Source: Desulfovibrio sp. Dsv1 (GTDB lineage: Bacteria > Desulfobacterota > Desulfovibrionia > Desulfovibrionales > Desulfovibrionaceae). From it: a stretch of DNA of 12,055 bases. A model generated the notes under the pieces. It saw nothing but the letters and a program-made list of their open reading frames with translations. It was not told the origin of the DNA and searched no databases. The position numbers and the translations under genes were made by a program. Positions 1 to 9,381 of this stretch are shown here, in pieces; within the stretch, counting starts at the first letter, position 1, and every line of letters begins with the position of its first letter. Location of the stretch: assembly GCA_000403945.1 (NCBI GenBank), contig APFI01000076.1, forward strand, positions 1-12,055, read 5' to 3'.

Positions 1-285
1 GTGCCGGGCGAAAGCGCTGACCACCGTCTTGTTGACTTGGCCGCAGAGCGCCATTTCCACCGCCCGCATGGCGGCTTCGCCGGTCACGCGCAGGCCGTCC
101 ACAAAGCGGCTTTCGATCTGAAGCCGCGTGAGCAGGGCGCTGATCTGCGGCCCGCCGCCATGCACCACCACAATGCTCATGCCCTGTCCGACGAGATGGG
201 CCAAATCCGTGGCGAAGGCTTCGCTCAGCTCCGGCTTGTCCATGGCGTGGCCGCCGTATTTGATGACCACTGTGGGCTGTGTCAT
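1..285 (-). CDS. argB: Acetylglutamate kinase, N-terminal part (runs off the left edge)
   Basis: This is the first 95 codons of acetylglutamate kinase, which phosphorylates N-acetyl-L-glutamate with ATP in the second step of arginine biosynthesis in the cytoplasm. The reverse strand starts at ATG 285-283 and reads MTQPTVVIKYGGHAM, with the amino acid kinase KYGG motif near residue 9. It continues through the VVVHGGGPQI glycine loop, then FVDGLRVT and the ALCGQVNKTVV stretch typical of ArgB. The family is usually about 290-300 residues, so roughly two thirds lies beyond base 1. Only a weak purine stretch (GAGAAA) precedes the ATG, but the start matches the usual distance to the KYGG motif. The gene is divergent from the histidine kinase gene across a gap of about 160 bp. 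Family assignment is secure; regulation by arginine cannot be judged from this part. Confidence 0.95.
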   Translation of the reverse strand, partial: MTQPTVVIKYGGHAMDKPELSEAFATDLAHLVGQGMSIVVVHGGGPQISALLTRLQIESRFVDGLRVTGEAAMRAVEMALCGQVNKTVVSAFARH

Positions 286-389
286 GGCTGTTTCTCGAAA
301 GTGCAATGTTTGAAAGCGTCGCGACGCATGTCACGAGGAACGGAAATTAGCATTCGCGGCCGCCGGGCGCAAGTCCGCCGCGTCCGCCA

Positions 390-418
390 TTGCCTTGCGC
401 CGATAAACAAGGTAAAAG
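390..418 (+). promoter_or_regulatory. Weak sigma-70-like promoter candidate for the hybrid histidine kinase
   Basis: TTGCCT (390-395) and TAAAAG (413-418) are separated by 17 bp, each matching four of six consensus bases. Transcription would begin near 425, about 20 bases before the chosen ATG at 447 and after the alternative TTG at 390. That agrees with the start choice. The match is weak and could be chance. Confidence 0.25.
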
Positions 419-446
419 ACAAGAATTGTATCTTCCCGGAGTTTGC

Positions 447-2444
<1,998 letters not shown>

Positions 2445-2457
2445 ACCGGGCCGCGCC

Positions 2458-2487
2458 TTGACAGGGTCGCTCGCTTGCGCGTAAGCC
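2458..2487 (+). promoter_or_regulatory. Possible promoter for the gltX-hydrolase gene
   Basis: A perfect -35 hexamer TTGACA (2458-2463) lies in the 76-bp gap after the histidine kinase stop. With an 18-bp spacer the -10 would be TAAGCC, which is poor. The gene may use this, or be read through from the kinase gene, as no terminator lies between them. The coding start at 2521 has a good ribosome binding site, AAGGAA at 2507-2512. Confidence 0.3.
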
Positions 2488-2520
2488 CGCCCTACATTCT
2501 CTCTTCAAGGAAAGCATAGT

Positions 2521-5013
2521 ATGTCGGAAGTTGTCACCCGTTTCGCGCCCAGTCCCACCGGGCATCTGCACGTCGGCGGCGCGCGCACCGCCATTTTTTG
2601 CTGGCTTCTGGCCCGTCATTCCGGCGGCCGTTTTCACCTGCGCATTGAGGACACGGACCTGCTGCGTTCCAAACAGGAATACACGGATTCCATTCTGGCC
2701 TCCATGCGCTGGCTGGGCCTGGACTGGGACGGCGAACTTACCTACCAGACACAGCGCGCGGATCTGTACAACCGCTATGTGGACAAGCTGTTGGAAAACG
2801 GGCACGCCTATTGGTGTTCCTGTACGCCCGAAGAAGTGGAGGCCATGCGCGAAGGGGCCCGACAGAAAGGCCTCAAGCCGCGCTACAACGGCCATTGCCG
2901 CACGCGCGATCTGGGACCAGGCGAAGGGCGTTGCGTGCGTCTCAAGACACCGCTCACGGGCAAAGTGGTCTTTGACGACATGGTCAAGGGCGACATCGCT
3001 GTGGATGTGAACGAACTGGACGACATGGTCATCCGCCGCGCCGACGGCATGCCCACCTACAATATGGCCGTGGTGGTGGACGATCACGAAATGGGCATCA
3101 CCCACGTGATCCGGGGCGACGACCATGTTTCCAACACGCCGCGCCAGATTCTGATTTATCAGGCCCTGGATCTGCCCGTACCGCGCTTCGGCCACCTACC
3201 CATGATTCTTGGGCCGGACCGTCAGAAACTCTCCAAGCGCCACGGCGCGCGGGCGGTTATCGAATACCAGAAGGACGGCCTGCTGCCGCAGGCCCTGGTC
3301 AGCTATCTGGTGCGTCTGGGCTGGTCCCACGGCAATCAGGAGCTGTTCGGCATGGACGAACTGGTGCAATATTTCGACGGCGGCAATCTCAACCCGGCGG
3401 CCGCGGCCTTTGACCCGGCCAAGCTGGAGTGGTGCAACGCCCACTTCATGCGCAAACTGCCGCTGGGGCGGCTGGCCGGGCTTGTGGAGCCCTTTGTGCT
3501 GGAGGCCGGTTTGGGCAACGTGCCCCGGGAACGGCTGGAAGCCCTTTGCATCATGTTCCGCGAGCGGGCCAACAACCTCAAAGCCCTGGCCGAAAGTTTC
3601 CGGCCCTTGATCGTACCCGCCGCCGAGCTGGCCTATGTGGAAAAGGACGCGGCCAAACATTTCACGGTTGCGGGCAAGACCCATCTGCGCGCTCTGGCCG
3701 AAATCTTCAGGGTCTGCGAACCCTTCAGCGCCGAAGCCCTGGAAGCTGCGCTCAACGCATATGTGGCGGACAACGGCCTGAAGTTCAAGGAAGTGGCTCC
3801 GCCCCTGCGCACGGCTCTGATGGGTTTCATGGGCGGTTCGCATCTCAATGAGATCATGGCATTTCTGGGCCGGGAGGAGACGTTGGTTAGGCTGGCGCGG
3901 GCGGGCGGGTTGATGGCTGATCTCACGACCCCGCAATCAAGGGAAAAGACGGATGATGCGCGACCCATAACCTTGCGGTGCATGGGCAGCCTGTTTTTCG
4001 GCGGCCATGTGGAAGTGGGCCGGAACGGCGAAACTTTCCATGGGGATCACGGCTATGCCCAGTATTATATTCCCTGGCATGCGCGTTCCTGTCCGCTGAT
4101 CCTCTGGCACGGTCTGGGGCAGTCCGGGAAAACTTTCGAGAGTACGCCTGACGGGCGTGAGGGCTTTCAGGCCTTGTTGACGCGCCGGGACTGGCCTGTC
4201 TACATCGTGGATCAACCCCGGCGCGGACGGGCCGGACGGACGACTATGTTGGGTGGGGCGGGTTCTTCTCCTGTGACCGGAAGCGAAAGCGGGGCTTGGA
4301 ACGCCTTTCGGCTCGGCGTATGGGAGCCTCCTTCCGCGCCCGCGTTTTTTCCAGACCTTTCCTTTCCCCGCGACGCGGCGTCCATAGCACAGTTTTTCCG
4401 GCAGCAGACACCGGATACCGGAGAAATACCGCCAGACCAAGACTGGGACGAGTTCATGGGCAAAACGGCGGCGGACTTGCTACGCATGACCGGACCCGGC
4501 GTGCTTGTCACCCATTCTGCGGGCGGGCTGTACGGCTGGCATGCCGCTCTGGCCGCGCCTTCGCTTGTCAGGGCGGTGGTCGCCTATGAACCGGCGGCCT
4601 TTGTTTTTCCGGAAGGAGATATGCTACGGGATATCCCGGTCAGGCTGCCGCTGGTGGCGGAACGTATGCGTCCGCGCCTGATCGGCGAAGCGGCGTTTGC
4701 GGCGCTGACCGCCATGCCCCTGCTGATAATCTACGGCGACAATATTGTTAAGGAACCCTGCGATAATTACGGCGCGGATATTTGGAGGGTGGCCGTACTG
4801 CGGGCGCGCCAATTCGCCGAAGCCGTCAACCGGCGCGGCGGCGACGCCCGACTGGTGCTGTTGCCGGATATCGGCATCAGGGGAAACACACATTTTCCCT
4901 TCATGGATCTGAATAACCGCGAGATCACTGGGCACTTGGAGGCGTTTTTGCGGGAGAAAAATCTTGCGGATTACTCCCGGCCGCATCAGGGGCCGAGAAC
5001 TACACCGGGCTGA
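2521..5013 (+). CDS. gltX: Glutamyl-tRNA synthetase fused in frame to an alpha/beta hydrolase
   Basis: One open frame of 830 residues. Residues 1 to about 463 are a complete class I glutamyl-tRNA synthetase, which charges tRNA-Glu with glutamate using ATP. The HIGH motif appears as HLHVGG (15-20) and the KMSKS motif as KLSKR (236-240). The zinc-type cysteines are in WCSC and GHCR, and the helical anticodon-binding domain is full length. After a polar linker (about 464-485) comes a complete alpha/beta hydrolase. It shows MGSLFFGG, PLILWHGLGQ, a STPDGREGF segment, the nucleophile Ser666 in THSAGG, a likely acid Asp740 in IYGDN, and His791 in GNTHFPFMD. The hydrolase resembles uncharacterised esterase-like proteins; its substrate is unknown. 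GltX is normally a stand-alone protein of about 460-500 residues. An in-frame ATG at 3913 could start the hydrolase separately, but no good ribosome binding site precedes it. Both functions are well supported; the fusion may be real, recent, or a sequence error. Confidence 0.88.
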   Translation: MSEVVTRFAPSPTGHLHVGGARTAIFCWLLARHSGGRFHLRIEDTDLLRSKQEYTDSILASMRWLGLDWDGELTYQTQRADLYNRYVDKLLENGHAYWCSCTPEEVEAMREGARQKGLKPRYNGHCRTRDLGPGEGRCVRLKTPLTGKVVFDDMVKGDIAVDVNELDDMVIRRADGMPTYNMAVVVDDHEMGITHVIRGDDHVSNTPRQILIYQALDLPVPRFGHLPMILGPDRQKLSKRHGARAVIEYQKDGLLPQALVSYLVRLGWSHGNQELFGMDELVQYFDGGNLNPAAAAFDPAKLEWCNAHFMRKLPLGRLAGLVEPFVLEAGLGNVPRERLEALCIMFRERANNLKALAESFRPLIVPAAELAYVEKDAAKHFTVAGKTHLRALAEIFRVCEPFSAEALEAALNAYVADNGLKFKEVAPPLRTALMGFMGGSHLNEIMAFLGREETLVRLARAGGLMADLTTPQSREKTDDARPITLRCMGSLFFGGHVEVGRNGETFHGDHGYAQYYIPWHARSCPLILWHGLGQSGKTFESTPDGREGFQALLTRRDWPVYIVDQPRRGRAGRTTMLGGAGSSPVTGSESGAWNAFRLGVWEPPSAPAFFPDLSFPRDAASIAQFFRQQTPDTGEIPPDQDWDEFMGKTAADLLRMTGPGVLVTHSAGGLYGWHAALAAPSLVRAVVAYEPAAFVFPEGDMLRDIPVRLPLVAERMRPRLIGEAAFAALTAMPLLIIYGDNIVKEPCDNYGADIWRVAVLRARQFAEAVNRRGGDARLVLLPDIGIRGNTHFPFMDLNNREITGHLEAFLREKNLADYSRPHQGPRTTPG

Positions 5014-5032
5014 ACCTCATAAGGGCGGCCTA

Positions 5033-5821
5033 TTACAGTGACGGGCTCATGCCGCGCAGCAGGTTGGCGAACAGGCCGGCCATCCCGCTGATGAACTGTT
5101 CCACATGGTCGGCCATGACCACCAGCAGCAGGCCCACAAAAAAAAAGCCCACGCCGATCTTGATGGGAAAGCCGAACTCCATGATATGAATCTGCGGCGA
5201 GGTGCGGGCCACTAGGGCCAGAGCCACTTCCACCATGAACAGGGTCACCATGACCGGCGCGGCGATTTTCAGCGCCAGCACGAAGACCTGTGCCGCTAGG
5301 TGCAGCACCTGCCAGAGCAGATCTTCACCGATGAACAGGCCGCCGGGCGGCACCAGCGCAAAGGAGGCGGCAAAGCCCTTGATCATGTACAGATGCCCGT
5401 CCAGGGTCAGGAAGACCAGCAGAGAAACCATCCAGAGAAAAAAGGCCGTGGCCCCGGTCTGGTTGCCGGTGAGCGGGTCCGCAAAGTTGATCATGGTGAA
5501 GCCCATCTGAAACCCCAGCAATTCGCCGCCGGCCTGGATGCCCATGAACAGAAAATTGACGGCCATGCCGAGCACTAGGCCCAGCGCCACTTCGCCCAGC
5601 AGCATCAGCGCCACGTCAAAGGGATGGGCGGGCATGACCGCGCCGGACAAGGCCAGATGCGGCCACACCCCCAGTGAGAAGGTGATGGTGATCGCCGCCT
5701 TGACCGGGATGGGGATATTGTTGGTGGAAAAGACCGGCAACATGAACATGACGATGCTCACCCGCATGATGGTGAGCAGCAGGCTCAGCACCGCCGCCGG
5801 ATCGTAGTTGAAGGCATCCAT
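5033..5821 (-). CDS. fliR: Flagellar biosynthetic protein FliR
   Basis: A 262-residue, very hydrophobic inner-membrane protein of the flagellar type III export apparatus, where FliP, FliQ and FliR form the export gate. The N-terminus MDAFNYDPAAVLSLLLTIMR is typical of the family. It is followed by several membrane spans, the ELLGFQMGFTMINFADP stretch with its conserved glycines, and a C-terminal pair of spans around GVGFFFVGLLLVVMADHV. The length equals that of usual FliR proteins, so the gene is intact. It starts at ATG 5821-5819 and ends at TAA 5035-5033. It is convergent with the gltX fusion, with stop codons about 20 bp apart, and divergent from adk. No other flagellar gene is in the window, although fliR often sits beside flhB and flhA. 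A sigma-54 motif lies just upstream. Confidence 0.95.
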   Translation of the reverse strand: MDAFNYDPAAVLSLLLTIMRVSIVMFMLPVFSTNNIPIPVKAAITITFSLGVWPHLALSGAVMPAHPFDVALMLLGEVALGLVLGMAVNFLFMGIQAGGELLGFQMGFTMINFADPLTGNQTGATAFFLWMVSLLVFLTLDGHLYMIKGFAASFALVPPGGLFIGEDLLWQVLHLAAQVFVLALKIAAPVMVTLFMVEVALALVARTSPQIHIMEFGFPIKIGVGFFFVGLLLVVMADHVEQFISGMAGLFANLLRGMSPSL

Positions 5822-5833
5822 GCCGGATTTGAA

Positions 5834-5849
5834 TGCAAAAAGATTGCCA
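5834..5849 (-). promoter_or_regulatory. Sigma-54 (RpoN) promoter for fliR
   Basis: Reading the reverse strand, TGGCAATCTTTTTGCA matches the -24/-12 pattern TGGCA-N6-TTGCA with exact GG-to-GC spacing. Predicted transcription starts about 12 bases after the GC, only about 2 bases before the fliR ATG. The message would thus be nearly leaderless unless the true start codon is further in. RpoN control of flagellar genes is common, which supports the call; activator sites were not identified. Confidence 0.6.
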
Positions 5850-6031
5850 GAATCTCCGGCGGCCCGGCCGGGACGGATTCGTTTTTACCACACTGTCTTT
5901 TGACCTGTCTGCTGCCTGCGCCAGGCGCGCGCCAGATGGCGGCCGGATATGTGCGCGGGCTCTCTTCACGCTCTTCCGGCGGCTTACGGCTCGCCCGTCT
6001 TGTACACGCCGCCTGTTCTTCGCCGTTCCCG

Positions 6032-6060
6032 TTGACAGAAGGCTTTTTCCGGGCTAGAAT
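6032..6060 (+). promoter_or_regulatory. Strong sigma-70 promoter of adk
   Basis: TTGACA (6032-6037) and TAGAAT (6055-6060) are separated by exactly 17 bp, with eleven of twelve consensus bases matched. Transcription would begin near 6067 and leave a leader of about 54 bases before the adk GTG. This fits constitutive expression of a housekeeping enzyme. Confidence 0.85.
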
Positions 6061-6107
6061 CATGGAGAGTGTGTTCTTTTTTGCACAGATCAACATCCGG
6101 TTCCGTC

Positions 6108-6113
6108 AAGGAG
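6108..6113 (+). promoter_or_regulatory. Ribosome binding site fixing the GTG start of adk
   Basis: AAGGAG lies 7 bases before GTG 6121. It supports GTG as the start, which agrees with the protein beginning MNILIFGPNGSGKG directly before the P-loop. Confidence 0.85.
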
Positions 6114-6120
6114 AGTAACG

Positions 6121-6792
6121 GTGAATATCCTGATTTTCGGACCCAACGGCAGCGGCAAGGGCACTCAGGGCAATCTGATCAAACAAAAGTACAGTCTTGC
6201 CCACATCGAATCCGGGGCCATTTTCCGCGAGCACATCGGCGGCGGCACGGAACTGGGCAAAAAAGCCAAGGCCTATATTGACCGCGGCGACCTGGTACCC
6301 GACGACATCACCATTCCCATGGTGCTGGAAAGCCTGAAGACCAAGGGCAGGGACGGCTGGCTGCTGGACGGCTTCCCGCGCAACATGGTCCAGGCCGGGA
6401 AGCTGTGGGACGCGCTGCAGAAGGAAGATCTCAAGCTCGACTACGTGGTGGAAATCCTGCTGCCGCGCGAAGTGGCCAAAAACCGGATCATGGGCCGCCG
6501 TCTCTGCAAAGAAAACAACAACCACCCCAACAATATATTCATTGACGCCATCAGGCCCGACGGCGAGAAGTGCCGCGTCTGTGGGGCCCCACTTTCCACC
6601 CGCGGCGACGACCAGGACGAGGCGGCCATCAACAAGCGTCACGACATCTACTACAACACCAAGGACGGCACCCTGGCCGCCGCCTATTTCTTCAAAAATC
6701 TGGCCGCCGAAGGGAAAACCAGGTACATTGAGCTCAACGGCGAAGGCAGCATTGACTCCATCAAGGAGACCCTGCTTTCCAAGCTGAACTGA
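6121..6792 (+). CDS. adk: Adenylate kinase with a metal-binding LID
   Basis: A 223-residue nucleoside monophosphate kinase that interconverts ATP + AMP and 2 ADP in the cytoplasm. The P-loop is GPNGSGKGTQ (residues 7-16), a variant of the usual GxPGAGKGTQ. HIESGAIFRE and the DGFPRN AMP-site motif follow. The LID is of the long type and has Cys129, His135, Cys151 and Cys154, spaced C-X5-H-X15-C-X2-C. This is the Cys3His metal site described for Desulfovibrio gigas adenylate kinase, which binds zinc, cobalt or iron. It replaces the four-cysteine site of many Gram-positive enzymes. The LID arginines and the DEAAINKRHDIYY segment are present and the length is normal. The gene has its own promoter and terminator, so it is probably a single-gene unit. 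Identification is secure; which metal is bound in vivo cannot be read from the sequence. Confidence 0.97.
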   Translation: MNILIFGPNGSGKGTQGNLIKQKYSLAHIESGAIFREHIGGGTELGKKAKAYIDRGDLVPDDITIPMVLESLKTKGRDGWLLDGFPRNMVQAGKLWDALQKEDLKLDYVVEILLPREVAKNRIMGRRLCKENNNHPNNIFIDAIRPDGEKCRVCGAPLSTRGDDQDEAAINKRHDIYYNTKDGTLAAAYFFKNLAAEGKTRYIELNGEGSIDSIKETLLSKLN

Positions 6793-6816
6793 ATTCACCC
6801 ACACACGACATGCATA

Positions 6817-6841
6817 GTGCCCCGCAAGGGGCACTTTTTTA
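6817..6841 (+). terminator. Intrinsic terminator after adk
   Basis: A perfect 7-bp stem GTGCCCC/GGGGCAC with a GCAA tetraloop (6817-6834) is followed directly by six T residues (6835-6840). It starts 24 bases after the adk stop codon and separates adk from the diguanylate cyclase gene. Confidence 0.95.
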
Positions 6842-6879
6842 TGATTTCCCCAGTCCCGGCAGGTTCCCTTTTGGCCGTT

Positions 6880-6907
6880 TTGCGACTATGTTCTCTACGG
6901 GTATAAT
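6880..6907 (+). promoter_or_regulatory. Sigma-70-like promoter for the diguanylate cyclase gene
   Basis: TTGCGA (6880-6885) and a perfect TATAAT (6902-6907) are separated by 16 bp, just after the adk terminator. Transcription would start near 6914, which excludes TTG 6913 as a useful start codon and leaves a leader of about 107 bases before ATG 7021. Confidence 0.6.
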
Positions 6908-6965
6908 CCCGATTGATCCGCGACATTGCCGCGCCGGACTTTGCCGATGTTCCGCATACCGCGGT

Positions 6966-7019
6966 CCGCCCCGGCGAGGGAGGTTCTCCAGAGGGCAATG
7001 CCCGCAACGGATGGGGCGG
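6966..7019 (+). promoter_or_regulatory. Possible folded leader occluding the diguanylate cyclase start
   Basis: CCGCCCC (6966-6972) can pair over 7 bp with GGGGCGG (7013-7019), which touches the ATG at 7021. Two small hairpins lie inside: GGAG-GTT-CTCC (6979-6989) and GGGC-AAT-GCCC (6993-7003). Together they could form a three-way junction hiding the purine-rich region before the start. It does not match the c-di-GMP riboswitch sequences I know. GC-rich sequence pairs easily by chance, so this is tentative. Confidence 0.3.
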
Positions 7020-7020
7020 T

Positions 7021-9381
7021 ATGTTCAAATTGTCCAACGCCATAGTTTCCGTGCTGTTTCTTGCCGTGCTGGCCGTGGCGCTGATCTTCTCCATCCGGGA
7101 CCATGGCGCCCGCACCACGCGGGACATCACCACCAACCTGACTCTGCGCCTGCAGGAAGCCACCCTCTACGCGGCGGAGAACTTCCAGCGCCAGTTAGGG
7201 GAACGCCTCCGCGACCTGGAGGTTCTGGCCCGCTTTCTCGCTGACGAGGGTTTTCTGGTCAGCCCGGAAAGCGCGCGCCATTTCGGCCAGCTGCTGGATC
7301 CGGGCATATGCAATTTCGGCATTCTGGGGCCGGACGGCAAAGGCTTTTCCGCGCTGGGGCATGGACTGGACATGAGCGCGGACCCCGCTTTTCAGCAGGC
7401 CCTGCGCGGCGACACAGGCATAGCCGCCGACATGAGTTCCACCTTTGGCCAGCATCGGGTGCTGGTCATTGCCGCGCCGGTGCGGCGTGGGGACAAGATC
7501 GATGCCGTACTGGCGGCGGGCATCAATACCGACGCACTGCGGAGCAGCATTGAAACCAGAGCTTTCGACGGCCGGACCTACAATATGGTTTCCGACAGCC
7601 GGGGCCATGCGCTTTTTGGCGTATTGCCGCCGGGGTGCGATCTGGACACCCTGGTCCGGGATTTTCGGCAAAAGCGCGCCCAGTCGTCCCGGAGCGCCGC
7701 ACAGGCGTGGGATTTTTTCAAGACCCTGCGCGAGAGCGGCAATGCGGTACTGCATTTTCAGGGCGCCGATTATGCTTTTTACATGAGCCATGTGGATCTG
7801 GCGCGGAACGGCTGGCAACTGGTTTCCATCCTGCCGCAAAGCGTTCTGGATGAGTACATAGTCCGGCAGAATGCGGTGACCCGCACCCTGATGCTGCGCG
7901 TATCCGCCATTACCGCCCTTTTGCTGCTCTTCGTCGTGCACACCCAGCGCCGCTCCCACCGGAACATCCGCCGTCAGCAGGAAGAATACAGCGCCATTAT
8001 CGCCAACATTTCGGGCGGGGTGCAGAAAATCAGCGGCGTCAACGGCTTCTTCCTGTTTCTCAGCCAGAATTACCTCGATCTGCTGGGCTACAGCCGGGAA
8101 GAATTCGAACGCATCTATGAGAACAGTTTTGCCAACACCATTTATGAGGAGGATCGGGATACGGTGCTACTGACCATGTCTCGGCAGCTGGAGCAGAACA
8201 AGGCCATTGACGTGGAGTACCGCACCCGGGCCAAAAACGGCGATCTGATCTGGCTCTGCAACAAGGGCGCCCTGATCTATGACGAATGCCGACGGCCCTA
8301 TATCGTCAGCATCGTCTTCGACATTACGCAGAACAAGTCCATGCAGCATGCCCAGCCCATTTCCGACGAGCGTTATCATTTCATTCTTGAGCAGTACGAC
8401 ATCATTATTTTTGAGCAGGATTTGCTCAGCGGCGACTTTTATTGCAGCACGCCCTGGATGCAGTTGTTCGGATCGGCGTTCAACATCCTGGAGCCGGACC
8501 CGGACGGCAGCCAGATACCCGTGCACCCGGACGACCGCGAGGCGTTGCGGGATTTTCAGGACGCCCTGCAGCAGAGTCGGCGCGCGGCGGAGCTACGCCT
8601 GCTCGACGTGGACGGCCTGTATCGCTGGTACAGGGTCGAAGCCTCCAACATCATGGACGGCAGCGGCTGGCCCATCTATGTCATCGGGATCATCACGGAC
8701 ATTGACAATCAGAAGAACCTGGAGCTCAACCTGCGCAGTCAGATCGCGCGCGACAGTGCCACCGGCATGTACAACAAGCTTGCCACGGAGCAAGCCATCT
8801 CCAGTTTTCTTGATCGGCACAACCTGGACGGGCCGGGTGGCTATGCGATGTTCATGATTGATTTCGACAAGTTCAAGAATATCAACGACCGGTTGGGACA
8901 TGCCGTGGGAGATCAGGCCATCTGCGCCATGTCCCGGATCATCCGCCATAATTTCCGTCCCGCGGACATTGTGGGCCGTATTGGCGGTGACGAATTCATG
9001 GTCTTCTGCACCGAACGGATGAGCATGCGGCAGATCCGCGAACGGGCGGCCAAGCTGGGCGGCGAGCTGCATACCGAGTGGGGCGAAGGCGAAAACCGCT
9101 GCATACTTACCGCCAGCATGGGCGTGGCCTGCGCGCCCGACGACGGTCGTTGTTTTCCGGAGCTTTACCAGCATGCCGACGAAGCCACCTATCAGGCCAA
9201 GCGGATGGGCAAAAACGGCTGTGTCTTCTATGCGGAAATGCGCGAAGCGGGCGCGTTGCCGCCCAGCGTTGTCAATGCCGCCATTGACGCCCCCGCTGCT
9301 GAAAACGACTCGGAATCCACCGGGTCATGTAAACCAGCGTTGCCCGCCGCCCCCGCCGGATTTGCCAAGAGATCCGTGTGA
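7021..9381 (+). CDS. Membrane-bound diguanylate cyclase (Cache-like sensor, two PAS, GGDEF)
   Basis: A 786-residue enzyme predicted to make cyclic di-GMP from two GTP. A first membrane helix (about 6-25) is followed by a periplasmic region of about 260 residues that looks like a double Cache sensor (ADPAFQQALRGDTG, then RVLVIAAPV). A second helix (about 288-310) leads to PAS domains at about 320-438 and 450-560. The GGDEF domain (about 570-740) has DFDKFKNINDRLGHAVGD and an intact GGDEF (655-659). The inhibitory I-site RPAD (646-649) lies exactly five residues before it, so product feedback is likely. No EAL or HD-GYP phosphodiesterase domain is present. A polar, Ala/Pro-rich tail of about 45 residues ends the protein. 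The frame stays open upstream to TTG 6913, but ATG 7021 places the first helix at the N-terminus and suits the promoter. The ribosome binding site is weak. The ligand is unknown. Confidence 0.92.
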   Translation: MFKLSNAIVSVLFLAVLAVALIFSIRDHGARTTRDITTNLTLRLQEATLYAAENFQRQLGERLRDLEVLARFLADEGFLVSPESARHFGQLLDPGICNFGILGPDGKGFSALGHGLDMSADPAFQQALRGDTGIAADMSSTFGQHRVLVIAAPVRRGDKIDAVLAAGINTDALRSSIETRAFDGRTYNMVSDSRGHALFGVLPPGCDLDTLVRDFRQKRAQSSRSAAQAWDFFKTLRESGNAVLHFQGADYAFYMSHVDLARNGWQLVSILPQSVLDEYIVRQNAVTRTLMLRVSAITALLLLFVVHTQRRSHRNIRRQQEEYSAIIANISGGVQKISGVNGFFLFLSQNYLDLLGYSREEFERIYENSFANTIYEEDRDTVLLTMSRQLEQNKAIDVEYRTRAKNGDLIWLCNKGALIYDECRRPYIVSIVFDITQNKSMQHAQPISDERYHFILEQYDIIIFEQDLLSGDFYCSTPWMQLFGSAFNILEPDPDGSQIPVHPDDREALRDFQDALQQSRRAAELRLLDVDGLYRWYRVEASNIMDGSGWPIYVIGIITDIDNQKNLELNLRSQIARDSATGMYNKLATEQAISSFLDRHNLDGPGGYAMFMIDFDKFKNINDRLGHAVGDQAICAMSRIIRHNFRPADIVGRIGGDEFMVFCTERMSMRQIRERAAKLGGELHTEWGEGENRCILTASMGVACAPDDGRCFPELYQHADEATYQAKRMGKNGCVFYAEMREAGALPPSVVNAAIDAPAAENDSESTGSCKPALPAAPAGFAKRSV

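Noticed and set aside
316..327. Perfect 12-bp palindrome GCGTCGCGACGC between argB and the kinase gene
   Set aside because: It is short and composed only of common GC words, with no second copy and no known regulator site match.
390..446. TTG 390 as start of the histidine kinase
   Set aside because: There is no ribosome binding site before it and it would overlap the likely promoter; ATG 447 has GGAG at good spacing.
5822..6031. Open frames on both strands between fliR and adk
   Set aside because: They lack ribosome binding sites and family likeness, and they overlap the two divergent promoters.
6913..7020. TTG 6913 as start of the diguanylate cyclase
   Set aside because: It coincides with the expected transcription start, lacks a ribosome binding site, and would put a Pro/Gly-rich tail before the first membrane helix.
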